Notes: generated from the sequence alone by a model not told the origin. DNA of 64,000 bases from Bacteroidetes bacterium HGW-Bacteroidetes-4 (GCA_002840905.1 PHDD01000012.1:1-64000), one strand, 5' to 3'. Counted from the first letter of the stretch, positions 36,022 through 45,334 are shown. Translations and numbers: made by a program.

Positions 36022-37263
36022 TTATTCAGCCCATTTTTTGCGTAGCTGAAGGTAGATACTTATTACCAAACCGCCTGCCAGAATCAGGGTGTAAATATAA
36101 TACTTATCGGCTGTTTTTTTATAGGCACTGATTGCACTATGGGTTATATTCTCGTGCAATTGTTCGGGATCAGGAATATTCCGGTGCGACCATTTGTTAA
36201 TTATGGTTCCATTATTAATTACCATTAAGCCTGGGTTTGAACGGATCATTGTTTTTAAAGTAATTTCATCGGTAAGCAGAATATCGTAGGAGGGAACTTC
36301 AGTTTTTCGAAAGAAATTTTGCATACTTTCGTCGCCCGATGCAGTTAATAAATAAAAACCATATCCTTTGGCCTTGCAGGCTGATGCCAGTTGATTTATT
36401 TTTGAAATGTTTTTGATGCTTGCTTTTTCTAAGTTATTTGAAATTAACAGGAAATTATAATTGGGACTGGCAAGAATTAATTCCGACATGTCGCTGCCAT
36501 CGGCAGCAATCATGGTTAGGTCGTGAATGGGGGGTTCGTAACCTTTCGAAATTAAATTATGTTTGGCATCTACAAAGGTCCAGGTTGAGTCAGGCAAATT
36601 CTCGAGTGAAAACTCTTTTTCTTCTCCATTTTTGGAATATACAAACACACTTTCCCACACATCGGTTGGAGCTCCTTCGGGAATAACCATGCCATCGGGG
36701 ATATAAGTTCCTGTTTTATAGGGTCTGAAATCGAGAACCGGCAAGTTATTCAGCGAATACCAGCTGATTGATAGTATAATTAGTGTAAAAAATCCGACAC
36801 CTGCCCATTGTTCAGCACAGCTAAGCTGATTTTTAATTTTTTCTTTGTTTAAAAACAAGAATAGCAGGGGAATTAACAACACCACGTTTTTCCAGAACGT
36901 TTGCCAATTGGTTAAAACCAGTGCATCGCCAAAGCAACCACAGTCGGAAACCGGATTGGTTAAAGCCAAAACCAGGGTAAGTGGGGTAAAAACAGCCATA
37001 AGAATCATAGCTCCCCAGGTGCTGTGTTTTGTTTTGAGGTTTAATAAAATACCAAGTCCAATAATAAATTCGACAGTAGAAAGTATCAGAGACAAAATAA
37101 GGCTAATTGCACTGGCCCAGCCCATTCCAAATGCATTAAAATAGTCGTTGAACTTATACATGGAACCCAACGGATCGACTCCCTTTACAAACCCGGAATA
37201 AACAAAAACGATTCCAACAATAATTCTGCTTGTCCAGATGAATAAATTCTTATAGTTAGCCAT
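36022..37263 (-). CDS. BT_3928-type DoxX/MauE membrane protein with thioredoxin-like domain
   Basis: Protein of 413 residues. The first 140 residues form four membrane helices of the DoxX/MauE type (IIVGIVFVYSGFVKGVDPLG at the start; DCGCFGDALVLTNWQTFWKN holds the CxC pair). The rest is a periplasmic thioredoxin-like part (PNYNFLLISNNLEKASIKNI), with one more helix near the C-terminus (YYIYTLILAGGLVISIYL). A role in thiol redox traffic is inferred from MauE relatives. No classical CxxC is visible in the soluble part. Second gene of the operon, 10 bp after tmk. Confidence 0.85.
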   Translation of the reverse strand: MANYKNLFIWTSRIIVGIVFVYSGFVKGVDPLGSMYKFNDYFNAFGMGWASAISLILSLILSTVEFIIGLGILLNLKTKHSTWGAMILMAVFTPLTLVLALTNPVSDCGCFGDALVLTNWQTFWKNVVLLIPLLFLFLNKEKIKNQLSCAEQWAGVGFFTLIILSISWYSLNNLPVLDFRPYKTGTYIPDGMVIPEGAPTDVWESVFVYSKNGEEKEFSLENLPDSTWTFVDAKHNLISKGYEPPIHDLTMIAADGSDMSELILASPNYNFLLISNNLEKASIKNISKINQLASACKAKGYGFYLLTASGDESMQNFFRKTEVPSYDILLTDEITLKTMIRSNPGLMVINNGTIINKWSHRNIPDPEQLHENITHSAISAYKKTADKYYIYTLILAGGLVISIYLQLRKKWAE

Positions 37264-37272
37264 AATAAATGT

Positions 37273-37959
37273 TTATAATAAATGGTTTGTAATTAATTCT
37301 TTTTTAATTGATTCAAAAATTTGCTGGGGTTGGAGCATCTCCATCTGGGAGTTGTAACAATTAACAATTTTAAAAGTTGCATCTTGTTCCACAAGTTCCA
37401 GGTATTCCTGTCGTACTTTTTCCTGAAAACTCAAATCGGCTTCGTGAATGTCCGATTTTCCTTTCAGATAATCCCGGTCGTTGCCTTGCCGTTGATTTTT
37501 TAAACTTTTTTCGGTAAAACTAAAAGGTACATCCAGAAATAAACTCAAATCGGGTTTGGGAATTTTATAATACGCGTATTCCAAATGCAGAAGCCAGGAG
37601 CGAAGCGCTTCCTTTTCTTTAGGTTCGTTTAGTTTTGCACCCTGAAAAGCCATGTTTGAATACACATAACGATCAACAATTACCAAATCAACTTCATGTA
37701 GCCATTGGTTTATCTGGTTTTTGGTATCGTGCCGGTCGCCGGCATAAATTAAACCCACCAGGTAAGGATTTACTTCATCAATTTTACCCAAATCGCCCCG
37801 TAAAAAACGGGCTACCAAATCGCCAAAAATTCCGGTGTCGGTGCGCGGAAAGTGCAAATACCGGTAGGTGATGTTCGCATCGGTCAAGTATTGTTTTAAC
37901 ATTTTTAACTGGGTCGATTTTCCCGAGCCATCTAATCCTTCAATTACTATAAAACTCAT
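37273..37959 (-). CDS. tmk: Thymidylate kinase
   Basis: Protein of 228 residues. The P-loop IEGLDGSGKSTQLKML starts at residue 5. YLHFPRTDTGIFGDLVARFL holds the substrate Phe-Pro-Arg, and DRYVYSNMAFQGAKL is the DRY-type motif. A lid region follows. The enzyme converts dTMP to dTDP. It heads the operon tmk-DoxX-tpiA, with a -7 box at 37986-37993. Confidence 0.9.
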   Translation of the reverse strand: MSFIVIEGLDGSGKSTQLKMLKQYLTDANITYRYLHFPRTDTGIFGDLVARFLRGDLGKIDEVNPYLVGLIYAGDRHDTKNQINQWLHEVDLVIVDRYVYSNMAFQGAKLNEPKEKEALRSWLLHLEYAYYKIPKPDLSLFLDVPFSFTEKSLKNQRQGNDRDYLKGKSDIHEADLSFQEKVRQEYLELVEQDATFKIVNCYNSQMEMLQPQQIFESIKKELITNHLL

Positions 37960-37985
37960 ATACCTGATAATTTTTTTGGAAAGTA

Positions 37986-37993
37986 CAAAAGTA
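37986..37993 (-). promoter_or_regulatory. -7 box for the tmk operon
   Basis: CAAAAGTA on plus, TACTTTTG on minus, fits TAnnTTTG, 26 nt before the tmk start. Confidence 0.45.
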
Positions 37994-38536
37994 AAATTTC
38001 TTTAGGCTCTTAAAAACGATAAATAGCCTTAAACCACAAATTTATTTAACAAAAGCCTGTTTTTATTAACTTTTGTGCAAGAGTTTGTTATTTGCTGTTT
38101 GGGGAATCATGGCTAAAATAGCAATCTATTTCTGGATTAATGTCTTTTATTTGTTCAACTAAATTTTAACAAGTGATAGCAAAACGAAAAATAAGTTGAA
38201 TGGAATTTTTTCATGAGCGCAGCGAATAATACCGATAGTGCACCTGTCGCGCAAGTTGGGAGCATATCGGGATAAAGAGTTCGAACCTGCCTGACATCCG
38301 CTGCTTGCATCGAAAGAATTGAAATTTCAATATTGATTCCCTGTTTGCTTACAGTGAGGTAGTGCATTTTCCTCCGGAGGAGCTATTCCCATTGTAAAAG
38401 AATGGTACGTATTTTCTTGAGGGACTTACCCGCCTTAGCGGGCGAAGGGTAAAAATCAGGCCTAAACGATATTAATTTAAGAATGATGAAATCTTTAATT
38501 AATTGAATTTAGATGGCGTTATCTCTTAGAATCGAT
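37994..38536. other. Intergenic region with a dispersed repeat and hairpins
   Basis: About 540 bp between the divergent tmk and folP promoters. It holds the dispersed repeat A (38170-38370), the perfect palindrome TCCTCCGGAGGA (38370-38381), and a GC hairpin CCCGC-CTTA-GCGGG (38429-38442). A 70-codon minus-strand frame over the repeat is not supported as a gene. The remainder shows nothing I can name. Confidence 0.6.
38170..38370 (+). repeat. Dispersed intergenic repeat, copy A
   Basis: Shares with 46621-46812 the same blocks in the same order: CAAGTGATAG then TAAGTTGAA, TATCGGGATAAA with CCTGCCTG soon after, and CAGTGA then TCATTTT-like ending. Both copies are about 200 bp and preceded by AAATTTT. 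Between blocks they have diverged. Confidence 0.65.
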
Positions 38537-38544
38537 TATTTTTG
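38537..38544 (+). promoter_or_regulatory. -7 box for folP-cdaA
   Basis: TATTTTTG fits TAnnTTTG, 17 nt before the ATG at 38562. Confidence 0.5.
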
Positions 38545-38561
38545 CTAAAAACAGCTTGGTT

Positions 38562-39422
38562 ATGGTACAATCATCTTTAATTAAACCCCATTTTATAAAC
38601 TGTAAAGGCAGGCTTATTGATTTATCGGTTCCTAAAGTGATGGGGATTTTAAATGTAACTCCCGATAGCTTTTATAGTATTAGCAGGGTTTCTGATAAGG
38701 AACAGGTAAAGCAAAAAGTAGCAGCCATGCTAACCAACGGTGCCGATTTTATCGATGTAGGTGCTTATTCGACACGTCCGGGAGCTGATTTTGTTTCGGA
38801 AGATGAGGAATGGAACCGGGTTGAACCGGTGCTCAATCTAATTCAAAAAGAATTTCCGGAAGCACTGATTTCGATCGATACCTATCGGTCATCAGTGGCT
38901 CAACGTGCGGTAAGTAATTTTGGGGTTGCTTTAATTAACGATATTTCAGCCGGAAATTTGGATGCAAAAATGTTTGAAACGGTAGCGCATTTAAATGTTC
39001 CTTACATTATAATGCACATGATAGGTACTCCCCAGAATATGCAACAAAATGTAAAATATAGGCATTTGATGCAGGAAGTTTTTACTTATTTTGCCGAAAA
39101 AATTGAACGCTTAAAAAAAATGCAGGTTCCTGACGTGATTATTGATCCGGGATTTGGTTTTTCAAAAACACTGGAACAGAATTACGAAATTTTAAGTAAG
39201 CTCGATGAATTTGTGATTTTTGAACGTCCGGTTTTGGTGGGGGTATCGCGTAAAACTATGATATATAAACAATTAAATACTGATCCTGAAAGGGCTTTGA
39301 ATGGAACTACAGTTTTAAATACCCTGGCTTTAACCAAAGGTGCAAACATATTACGTGTGCACGATGTTAAAGAAGCCAAAGAAGCCGTTGAACTGTATCT
39401 GAAAACCAAACAATTTTCTTAG
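38562..39422 (+). CDS. folP: Dihydropteroate synthase
   Basis: Protein of about 286 residues that condenses p-aminobenzoate with the pterin pyrophosphate in folate synthesis. Visible are VMGILNVTPDSFY, DVGAYSTRPGA (the Ser-Thr-Arg-Pro loop), SIDTYRS, LINDIS, IMHMIGTPQNMQ, IIDPGFGFSKT, and LVGVSRKTM, with the late RVHDVKEAKEAV. The ATG at 38562 is preferred to the TTG at 38556. The cdaA gene follows at 54 bp, the common Bacteroidota pairing. Confidence 0.95.
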   Translation: MVQSSLIKPHFINCKGRLIDLSVPKVMGILNVTPDSFYSISRVSDKEQVKQKVAAMLTNGADFIDVGAYSTRPGADFVSEDEEWNRVEPVLNLIQKEFPEALISIDTYRSSVAQRAVSNFGVALINDISAGNLDAKMFETVAHLNVPYIIMHMIGTPQNMQQNVKYRHLMQEVFTYFAEKIERLKKMQVPDVIIDPGFGFSKTLEQNYEILSKLDEFVIFERPVLVGVSRKTMIYKQLNTDPERALNGTTVLNTLALTKGANILRVHDVKEAKEAVELYLKTKQFS

Positions 39423-39475
39423 TTTTAAGACAAAATTCAATACCCTTTTATTCTGATTCTTAACAAGCATATTCC

Positions 39476-40267
39476 ATGATGCCATTATTTATTTCGGTTC
39501 GGTTTTTCGATTTACTCGACATTCTTTTAGTAGCTTTCTTACTTTATCAGATATATTCGCTGATAAGGGGAACTGTAGCCATAAATATTTTTGTTGGAAT
39601 TTTAATGGTTCTGTTTTTATGGTGGCTGGTTCGATTCCTTAACATGAGCTTATTGAGTACCATTTTGGGCTCTGTAATTGGGGTAGGGGCCATTGCTGTA
39701 ATAATTGTGTTCCAGCAGGAAATCCGGCGTTTTCTTTTGCTTTTGGGAACTCAGGATATTTTTAACCGGCGCTATGCGTTTCAAAAATTCTTTAACCGGC
39801 AGTTTTCAAATATCTCCAGCCAATCGTTAAAGCAAATTTCAAGAGCCTGCCGCAATATGAGCCGTACCAAAACCGGCGCCCTTATTGTTATATCAAATCG
39901 CTCTGAATTAGTAACCTACGTTCAAACAGGCGATGAAATTAACAGTGATATTTCGCACCGCTTGTTGGAAACTATTTTCTTTAAAAACAGTCCAATGCAC
40001 GATGGCGCTACCATAGTAGTTGGAAATAAAATAAAAGCTACCCGCTGCGTGTTACCTATAAACGATGACCTGACGATTCCTGCTCATCTTGGATTAAGGC
40101 ACAGGGCTGCTTTAAGCATGTCGATGGAAACAGATTCAATTGTAGTTATTGTATCTGAGGAAACTGGAACCATAAGTTATTCAAAAGGTAGTCAGCTTTT
40201 TACTGATCTTACCCACGAATCACTTTTTGCAAGTTTGGTTAAAGAGTTTATGGTAAACCAAAACTAA
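39476..40267 (+). CDS. cdaA: Diadenylate cyclase, membrane-bound
   Basis: Protein of 263 residues with three N-terminal membrane helices (within residues 1-75) and a C-terminal DisA_N domain. The catalytic DGA sits at residue 176 (PMHDGATIV) and RHR at residue 208 (GLRHRAALS). It makes cyclic di-AMP, which in other bacteria controls potassium and turgor. Two adjacent ATGs at 39476 and 39479 are equally possible starts. Downstream of folP. Confidence 0.94.
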   Translation: MMPLFISVRFFDLLDILLVAFLLYQIYSLIRGTVAINIFVGILMVLFLWWLVRFLNMSLLSTILGSVIGVGAIAVIIVFQQEIRRFLLLLGTQDIFNRRYAFQKFFNRQFSNISSQSLKQISRACRNMSRTKTGALIVISNRSELVTYVQTGDEINSDISHRLLETIFFKNSPMHDGATIVVGNKIKATRCVLPINDDLTIPAHLGLRHRAALSMSMETDSIVVIVSEETGTISYSKGSQLFTDLTHESLFASLVKEFMVNQN

Positions 40268-40298
40268 AAACGGCAACCATTTTTGGTTACCGTTTTTT
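40266..40298. terminator. Bidirectional terminator between cdaA and plsY
   Basis: ACGGCAACCA (40270-40279) pairs with TGGTTACCGT (40283-40292) with one mismatch. As precede and Ts follow, so both convergent genes can use it. Confidence 0.8.
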
Positions 40299-40320
40299 AT
40301 TTCAAATTAAAAAATTCTTA

Positions 40321-40983
40321 TTAACGTTTTCTACGTGGGAACTGATTGCTGCTTGCCCGGCGGAACCTTACTTTATTTTCTTCCCGGTCGGCTAATCGAA
40401 CAATATTTTTTTGATGGGTTACCACCAGTAAAATACTTATCAGTATCGAAAAAATAACCAGTGAAATAATAGTAGTTTTAAAGATGTAGATTATTAAAAA
40501 CGGAAACGACAAACCAGCCAACATGGAGCTTAATGATACATATTTTGAAATAAGTAAAATAACTGTAAATATGCTCAGCGTAATTAAAGCTGCTAAGGGG
40601 TGTATGGCTAAAACAATACCCAATAAGGTGGCAACACCTTTACCTCCTTTAAAACCTACGTAAACTGGAAAAATATGGCCAAGTACAGCCAGGCCACCTA
40701 ACAACAACTGAAAATTTACAAACGGAGCAGTACCCGGCTCCAGGGTGTGAATAATCCGAATTAGATTGACTGCCAACCAGCCTTTAAAAATATCGACAAT
40801 AAAAACAACAATTCCGGGCGTGGTTCCAAGCACCCTGAAGGTGTTTGTGGTTCCTGCATTCCCACTTCCGTGTTCCCGAATATCAATTCCGTAAAACCAA
40901 CGGCCAATCCAAACCGACGAGGGTATGGAGCCCAGCAAATATGCTGCAAAGCAGAGAATAATGCTTAAAATTACTACATTCAT
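40321..40983 (-). CDS. plsY: Acyl-phosphate:glycerol-3-phosphate acyltransferase
   Basis: Protein of 220 residues with about five membrane helices. The three PlsY motifs are present: LLGSIPSSVWIGR, the G-rich HGSGNAGTTNTFRVLG, and KGGKGVATLLGI. It makes lysophosphatidic acid from acyl phosphate, the first step in phospholipid synthesis. The C-terminal tail is very basic (RFRRASSNQFPRRKR). Single gene. Confidence 0.94.
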   Translation of the reverse strand: MNVVILSIILCFAAYLLGSIPSSVWIGRWFYGIDIREHGSGNAGTTNTFRVLGTTPGIVVFIVDIFKGWLAVNLIRIIHTLEPGTAPFVNFQLLLGGLAVLGHIFPVYVGFKGGKGVATLLGIVLAIHPLAALITLSIFTVILLISKYVSLSSMLAGLSFPFLIIYIFKTTIISLVIFSILISILLVVTHQKNIVRLADREENKVRFRRASSNQFPRRKR

Positions 40984-41003
40984 AATTGGATAGTTTAACT
41001 ATA

Positions 41004-41011
41004 CAAATGTA
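41004..41011 (-). promoter_or_regulatory. -7 box for plsY
   Basis: CAAATGTA on plus, TACATTTG on minus, fits TAnnTTTG, 20 nt before the start. Confidence 0.45.
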
Positions 41012-41054
41012 ATAAAAATGTGTTAACTGACACTTTTTTGTAAGGATTTGATAA

Positions 41055-41088
41055 AAAACAAAAGCCCTGAGTTTAAAATTCAGGGCTT
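41055..41088 (-). terminator. Intrinsic terminator of pckA
   Basis: AAGCCCTGA (41062-41070) pairs with TCAGGGCTT (41080-41088); on the minus strand a TTTTGTTTTTT tract follows. Confidence 0.8.
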
Positions 41089-41116
41089 AATTGTTTGATA
41101 TGTAATAGTTTGAAAA

Positions 41117-42721
41117 TTAAAGTTGAGGACCTGCAGCAATTAAAAATTTTCCTTCGTCGTTATCGGTATATTTTTCAAAGTTTTTTATAAACAGGGCCCC
41201 CAGTTCCCGGGCACGTTTTTCCCATTCCTTTGAATCAGCATAAGTATTGCGTGGATCAAGAATTTGGGTATCTACTCCTTGTAAGGCGACAGGAATGGTT
41301 AAATTGAAAATAGGAATTTTTTTAGTTTCTGCTTTTTCAATGGAACCATCCAAAATGCGATCAATTATGGCTCGGGTATCTTTAATTGAGATACGTTTTC
41401 CGGTTCCATTCCAACCAGTATTTACCAGATAAGCTTCAGCTCCGTTTGCCTGCATGCGTTCAACCAGTTCTTTGCCATATTTTGTTGGATGAAGACTTAA
41501 AAATGCAGCACCAAAACAAGCAGAGAAAGTAGGCTGTGGTTCGGTAATTCCACGTTCGGTTCCGGCCAGTTTTGCTGTGAATCCTGATAAGAAATGATAT
41601 TTGGTTTGTTCCAGACTTAGTTTCGAAACCGGGGGCATTACTCCAAAGGCATCGGCTGTTAAAAAGATGACCTTTTGGGCATGACCCGCTTTTGAAATGG
41701 GTTTTACAATATTATGGATGTGATAAATAGGGTAGGAAACCCGCGTATTTTCAGTTACTGAACTGTCGTCAAAATCAATTTTTCCATCCCTGTCAACGGT
41801 AACATTTTCCAAAAGAGCGTCGCGTTTTATTGCTTTGTAAATATCTGGTTCACTGTCTTTATCCAGCCTGATGGTTTTTGCATAGCATCCGCCTTCAAAG
41901 TTGAAAACGCCGTCATCGTCCCATCCGTGTTCATCGTCACCAATTAGCTGGCGTTTGGGATCGGTCGACAAAGTTGTTTTTCCGGTTCCCGATAAACCAA
42001 AGAAAATGGCTACATCACCGTCTTTTCCAACGTTTGCTGAACAATGCATCGAAGGAATTCCCTGAAGTGGCAGGTAATAATTCATCATGGCAAACATGCC
42101 TTTCTTCATCTCGCCACCGTACCAGGTTCCCCCAATAACCTGCATTTTTTCTGTAAGGTTAAAAACGGTAAACACTTCAGAATTCATTCCATGTTCTTTA
42201 AATTTTTGATTGCTGGTTTTTGATCCGTTTAATACAACGAAGTCAGGTTCACCATATGTTACCATTTCTTCGTCGCTTGGACGGATAAACATGTTTTTTA
42301 CAAAATGGGCCTGCCATGCTACTTCCATAATGAAACGAACTTTTAAGCGGGTATTGGGATTAGCGCCTAAAAATGTATCCATTACAAAAAGTCGTTTCTC
42401 AGAAAGTTGGCTGGCTACAAGGGCTTTCAAATCGTTCCACACTTCTTTTGAAAGAGGTTTGTTGTCGTTTTTGGCTTGTTCTGAATTCCACCAAATGGTG
42501 TCTTTCGAAATATCGTCGTAAACAATGTATTTATCTTTTGGTGAACGTCCGGTAAAAATACCGGTCATTACGTTTACTGCTCCCAGTTCCGACATTTGGC
42601 CTTTTTCATAACCCTCCAGGCTTGGATTCATTTCTTCTTTGTATAGTTGATCGTACGAGGGATTGTGAATAATTTCTTTAACGTTGTTAATTCCATACTT
42701 GCTTAAGTCAATCATCTTCAT
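41117..42721 (-). CDS. pckA: Phosphoenolpyruvate carboxykinase (ATP)
   Basis: Protein of 534 residues. P-loop [20 protein letters not shown], metal motif GDDEHGW, N-terminal [13 protein letters not shown] and the substrate-binding RVSYPIYHI are visible. It interconverts oxaloacetate and PEP; in anaerobic Bacteroidota it often works toward oxaloacetate, conserving ATP (known for relatives, inferred here). The start may be ATG 42721 or 42715. A 14-bp palindrome at 42822-42835 may control it. Confidence 0.95.
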   Translation of the reverse strand: MKMIDLSKYGINNVKEIIHNPSYDQLYKEEMNPSLEGYEKGQMSELGAVNVMTGIFTGRSPKDKYIVYDDISKDTIWWNSEQAKNDNKPLSKEVWNDLKALVASQLSEKRLFVMDTFLGANPNTRLKVRFIMEVAWQAHFVKNMFIRPSDEEMVTYGEPDFVVLNGSKTSNQKFKEHGMNSEVFTVFNLTEKMQVIGGTWYGGEMKKGMFAMMNYYLPLQGIPSMHCSANVGKDGDVAIFFGLSGTGKTTLSTDPKRQLIGDDEHGWDDDGVFNFEGGCYAKTIRLDKDSEPDIYKAIKRDALLENVTVDRDGKIDFDDSSVTENTRVSYPIYHIHNIVKPISKAGHAQKVIFLTADAFGVMPPVSKLSLEQTKYHFLSGFTAKLAGTERGITEPQPTFSACFGAAFLSLHPTKYGKELVERMQANGAEAYLVNTGWNGTGKRISIKDTRAIIDRILDGSIEKAETKKIPIFNLTIPVALQGVDTQILDPRNTYADSKEWEKRARELGALFIKNFEKYTDNDEGKFLIAAGPQL

Positions 42722-43033
42722 AAATCGTTAGCTTTTATGTGAATATTTGTGGTATATTTTAAAAAGAGTCAAATGTCGAATATTTACTGTTATTTATTAT
42801 TAACTATTATCGTTATTGTTTATGATAATTATCATTTGATTGTTGTTTAAACTTACCAAACGAAACAAAAATAAGCATTTTAATTAGAATGTGTTAAAAT
42901 TTACTGATTATTAGCTGTTTAATACACAAAACTCAAAACATATTATTTTTCTTAATGTTTAGTTTACAAGGGTAATGCAGAACATAAGATGGATACTTGT
43001 AAAAAAAAAAAAAAAGTTAAAGCAATAAAAAAA
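42722..43033. other. Upstream region of pckA
   Basis: About 310 bp, very AT-rich. It contains an imperfect minus-strand -7 box (GACATTTG at 42770-42777), the palindrome ATGATAATTATCAT at 42822-42835, and a run of 15 A at 43001-43015. No coding frame is supported. Confidence 0.5.
42822..42835. promoter_or_regulatory. Palindrome upstream of pckA, candidate operator
   Basis: ATGATAATTATCAT is a perfect 14-bp palindrome about 100 bp upstream of the start and 45 bp above the weak -7 box. It resembles half of a Fur-type box, but the link to a regulator is a guess. Confidence 0.35.
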
Positions 43034-43057
43034 CCCCGCAGCGGCGGGGTTAATTTT
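43027..43057. terminator. Bidirectional terminator after xerD, CCCCGC/GCGGGG hairpin
   Basis: CCCCGC (43034-43039) pairs with GCGGGG (43044-43049), flanked by seven As on the left and T-rich DNA on the right. It lies 15 bp after the xerD stop. Confidence 0.88.
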
Positions 43058-43064
43058 TTTCTTC

Positions 43065-43964
43065 CTACGAGCGGGGATGGAATCTTAAGATGGTGTCTTT
43101 TAAGAATTCTTTATCCATGTGTGTATAAACCTCAGTAGTTGTAATCGATTCGTGACCCAGCATATCCTGAATGGCTCTTAAATCGGCTCCTCCTTCAATA
43201 AGGTGTGTGGCAAATGAGTGGCGGAAAGTATGCGGACTGACATTTTTCTGAAGGTTTATTTTTACGGTAAGATCCTTAATGATGGTAAAAATCATAACCC
43301 GCGTCATTTTTTTTCCGCGACGATTTAAAAACAAGGTGTTTTCATCTTTACGGTCAACTTTTAATTTAACCCTGTAATTGTCGAGATAGGCATTGATGGC
43401 TTTTTTTGCAATCTTGCCCAGGGGAATTAAGCGTTCTTTATTGCCTTTTCCCTGCACTTTAATAAAATTATCATCAAAATGAACATCGGTAATGCGCAAG
43501 TTTACCAGTTCTGAAACTCTTAATCCGCAACCATAAAGCACTTCGAGAATAGCAACGTTCCGGTAACCGGTTTCCGATGAAAGATTAATGGCTTTTATTA
43601 AACGCTCTACTTCATCAGGCGACAGAACAACCGGTAATTTTCGACCAATTTTAGGTGTTTCAATAAGTGCCGATGGATCCTTTTCCAATACATCGTGAAT
43701 TAACAGGTATTTGAAAAATGATTTTATTCCTGATAAAGCCCGGGCTTGTGAACTGGCACTCATACCAAGTTCATTAATGTAATCAATAAATTCCCTGATT
43801 CTGGCCTGGGTAATTTCTGCCGGATTGCTTGAATAATTATTTTGCTCCAAATAATCGGTAAACTTGCTAATATCTTTTAAGTAAGCTTCAACAGTATTTG
43901 CCGACAACGATTTTTCGAGTTGCAGGTAACTTTTATAACCTTCAAGGTAGTCTGACCAATTCAT
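43065..43964 (-). CDS. xerD: Site-specific tyrosine recombinase XerD-like
   Basis: Protein of 299 residues, standard XerC/D length. The N-terminal SAM-like domain (EGYKSYLQLEKSLSANTVEA) precedes a catalytic domain with Arg in GCGLRVSELVNL, SPHTFRHSFATHLIEGGADL (His-x-x-Arg), GHESITTTEVYTH (His and the nucleophile Tyr). The host chromosome-dimer resolution role is the usual one; a transposon role is unlikely as no mobile genes are nearby. Single gene. Confidence 0.9.
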   Translation of the reverse strand: MNWSDYLEGYKSYLQLEKSLSANTVEAYLKDISKFTDYLEQNNYSSNPAEITQARIREFIDYINELGMSASSQARALSGIKSFFKYLLIHDVLEKDPSALIETPKIGRKLPVVLSPDEVERLIKAINLSSETGYRNVAILEVLYGCGLRVSELVNLRITDVHFDDNFIKVQGKGNKERLIPLGKIAKKAINAYLDNYRVKLKVDRKDENTLFLNRRGKKMTRVMIFTIIKDLTVKINLQKNVSPHTFRHSFATHLIEGGADLRAIQDMLGHESITTTEVYTHMDKEFLKDTILRFHPRS

Positions 43965-44243
43965 TGTTCTTAATTTTTATTTAATTCGTAAACAGGCAAT
44001 CAATTATATTGTTTAATAAATAACTAAAAAATTTTACAATAAATTATCTGGTTTATAAAGAATTTGCATCTGCCAAGTTAAATTTATTCTCCCTTAAATG
44101 TTTTTTTGGTAATGATTTCAAATAGTCTTATCGCATCTTGTTGATATTCATTATTTAAAACTAATTTATTTTGCTTCTTATAAGCATGATGAATATCAAT
44201 AAAAAAAGTGCTTTCACCTTAGGTAAGAATCCATTTTAAAAAG
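43965..44243. other. Intergenic region between xerD and pta
   Basis: About 280 bp, AT-rich. It includes a minus-strand open stretch (44084-44212) that reads like the C-terminal end of a protein but has no start codon (see finding). Otherwise nothing recognised apart from the pta -7 box just beyond. Confidence 0.4.
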
Positions 44244-44251
44244 TACTTTTG
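44244..44251 (+). promoter_or_regulatory. -7 box for pta-ackA
   Basis: TACTTTTG fits TAnnTTTG, 38 nt before the ATG at 44290. Confidence 0.45.
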
Positions 44252-44289
44252 CACAAGAAAATGTTTATTTTATAAATATCTGATTAGCA

Positions 44290-45291
44290 ATGGATTTAAT
44301 AACGCAAATTAAAGAAAAGGCAAAAAAACACAACAAAACGATTGTGTTGCCCGAAGGAACCGAAGAACGCACCTTAAAAGCTGCTGATATTATTTTAAAC
44401 GAAGGTATAGCACAGTTGGTAATTATTGCCGATCCAAAAGAGGTTGAGCGTTTGGCAAAAGAATTCAACCTAACAAACCTGTCGAAAGCAAAAATTGTCA
44501 ATCCCTTTGATCACGAGAAAAAAGCAGCTTATATTGCTCAACTTGTTGAACTACGCAAAAGCAAAGGATTAACCCCTGAGCAAGCTCAGAAACAATTGGA
44601 AGATCCCTTGTACCTGGCAGCCATGATGGTAAAAATGGGCGATGCCGACGGTGAAGTAGCCGGAGCAGCCAATGCAACCGGCGATGTATTGCGTCCTGCT
44701 TTTCAGATTGTAAAAACAAAGCCGGGCGTAAGTGTTGTTTCCGGAGCTTTTTTAATGATTTTAAAAGATACTACGTTTGGTCACGATGGAATGCTTGTTT
44801 TTGCCGATTGTGCCGTACATCCGAATCCTACAGCTGAAGAACTGGCTGAGATAGCCGTTGAAACCGGTAAAACTACCCGGGCCATAGGCGGGTTTGAACC
44901 TAAAATTGCCATGTTGAGCTTTTCAACCAAAGGCAGCGCCAAACACGAAATGGTCGACAAAGTTGTTAAAGCCACTGAACTTGCTCAAAAAATGGCTCCC
45001 GACATGCAAATTGACGGAGAATTACAGGCCGATGCTGCAATTATTCCGGAAATTGGTGCCAGTAAAGCCAAAGGAAGTAATATAGCCGGACATGCCAATG
45101 TATTGGTATTCCCTACACTCGAAACCGGAAACATTGCCTATAAACTGGTTCAACGATTGGCCGGAGCTGAAGCTGTTGGTCCGGTGCTGCAAGGAATGGC
45201 TGCACCCATTAACGATTTGTCGCGCGGTTGCTCGGTCGACGATATCGTGAGCCTGGTTGCCATAACCTGTAATCAGGCTGCGGCACAATAA
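44290..45291 (+). CDS. pta: Phosphate acetyltransferase
   Basis: Protein of 333 residues, the short one-domain Pta. It converts acetyl-CoA and phosphate to acetyl phosphate. Visible are KTIVLPEGTEERTLKAADII at the start, the mid part MMVKMGDADGEVAGAANATG (about 117-136), GVSVVSGAFLMIL, and the end NIAGHANVLVFPTLETGNIA with KLVQRLAGAEAVGPVLQGM. ackA follows 43 bp later and no terminator intervenes. Confidence 0.95.
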   Translation: MDLITQIKEKAKKHNKTIVLPEGTEERTLKAADIILNEGIAQLVIIADPKEVERLAKEFNLTNLSKAKIVNPFDHEKKAAYIAQLVELRKSKGLTPEQAQKQLEDPLYLAAMMVKMGDADGEVAGAANATGDVLRPAFQIVKTKPGVSVVSGAFLMILKDTTFGHDGMLVFADCAVHPNPTAEELAEIAVETGKTTRAIGGFEPKIAMLSFSTKGSAKHEMVDKVVKATELAQKMAPDMQIDGELQADAAIIPEIGASKAKGSNIAGHANVLVFPTLETGNIAYKLVQRLAGAEAVGPVLQGMAAPINDLSRGCSVDDIVSLVAITCNQAAAQ

Positions 45292-45334
45292 ACCAAAGTA
45301 ACTTATACATCAAAATAAATTAAACTTATAGTAA

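Noticed and set aside
38155-38367. 70-codon minus-strand open frame over repeat A
   Set aside because: It coincides with a dispersed non-coding repeat; the other copy at 46621-46812 does not keep a corresponding frame, and the product shows no domain.
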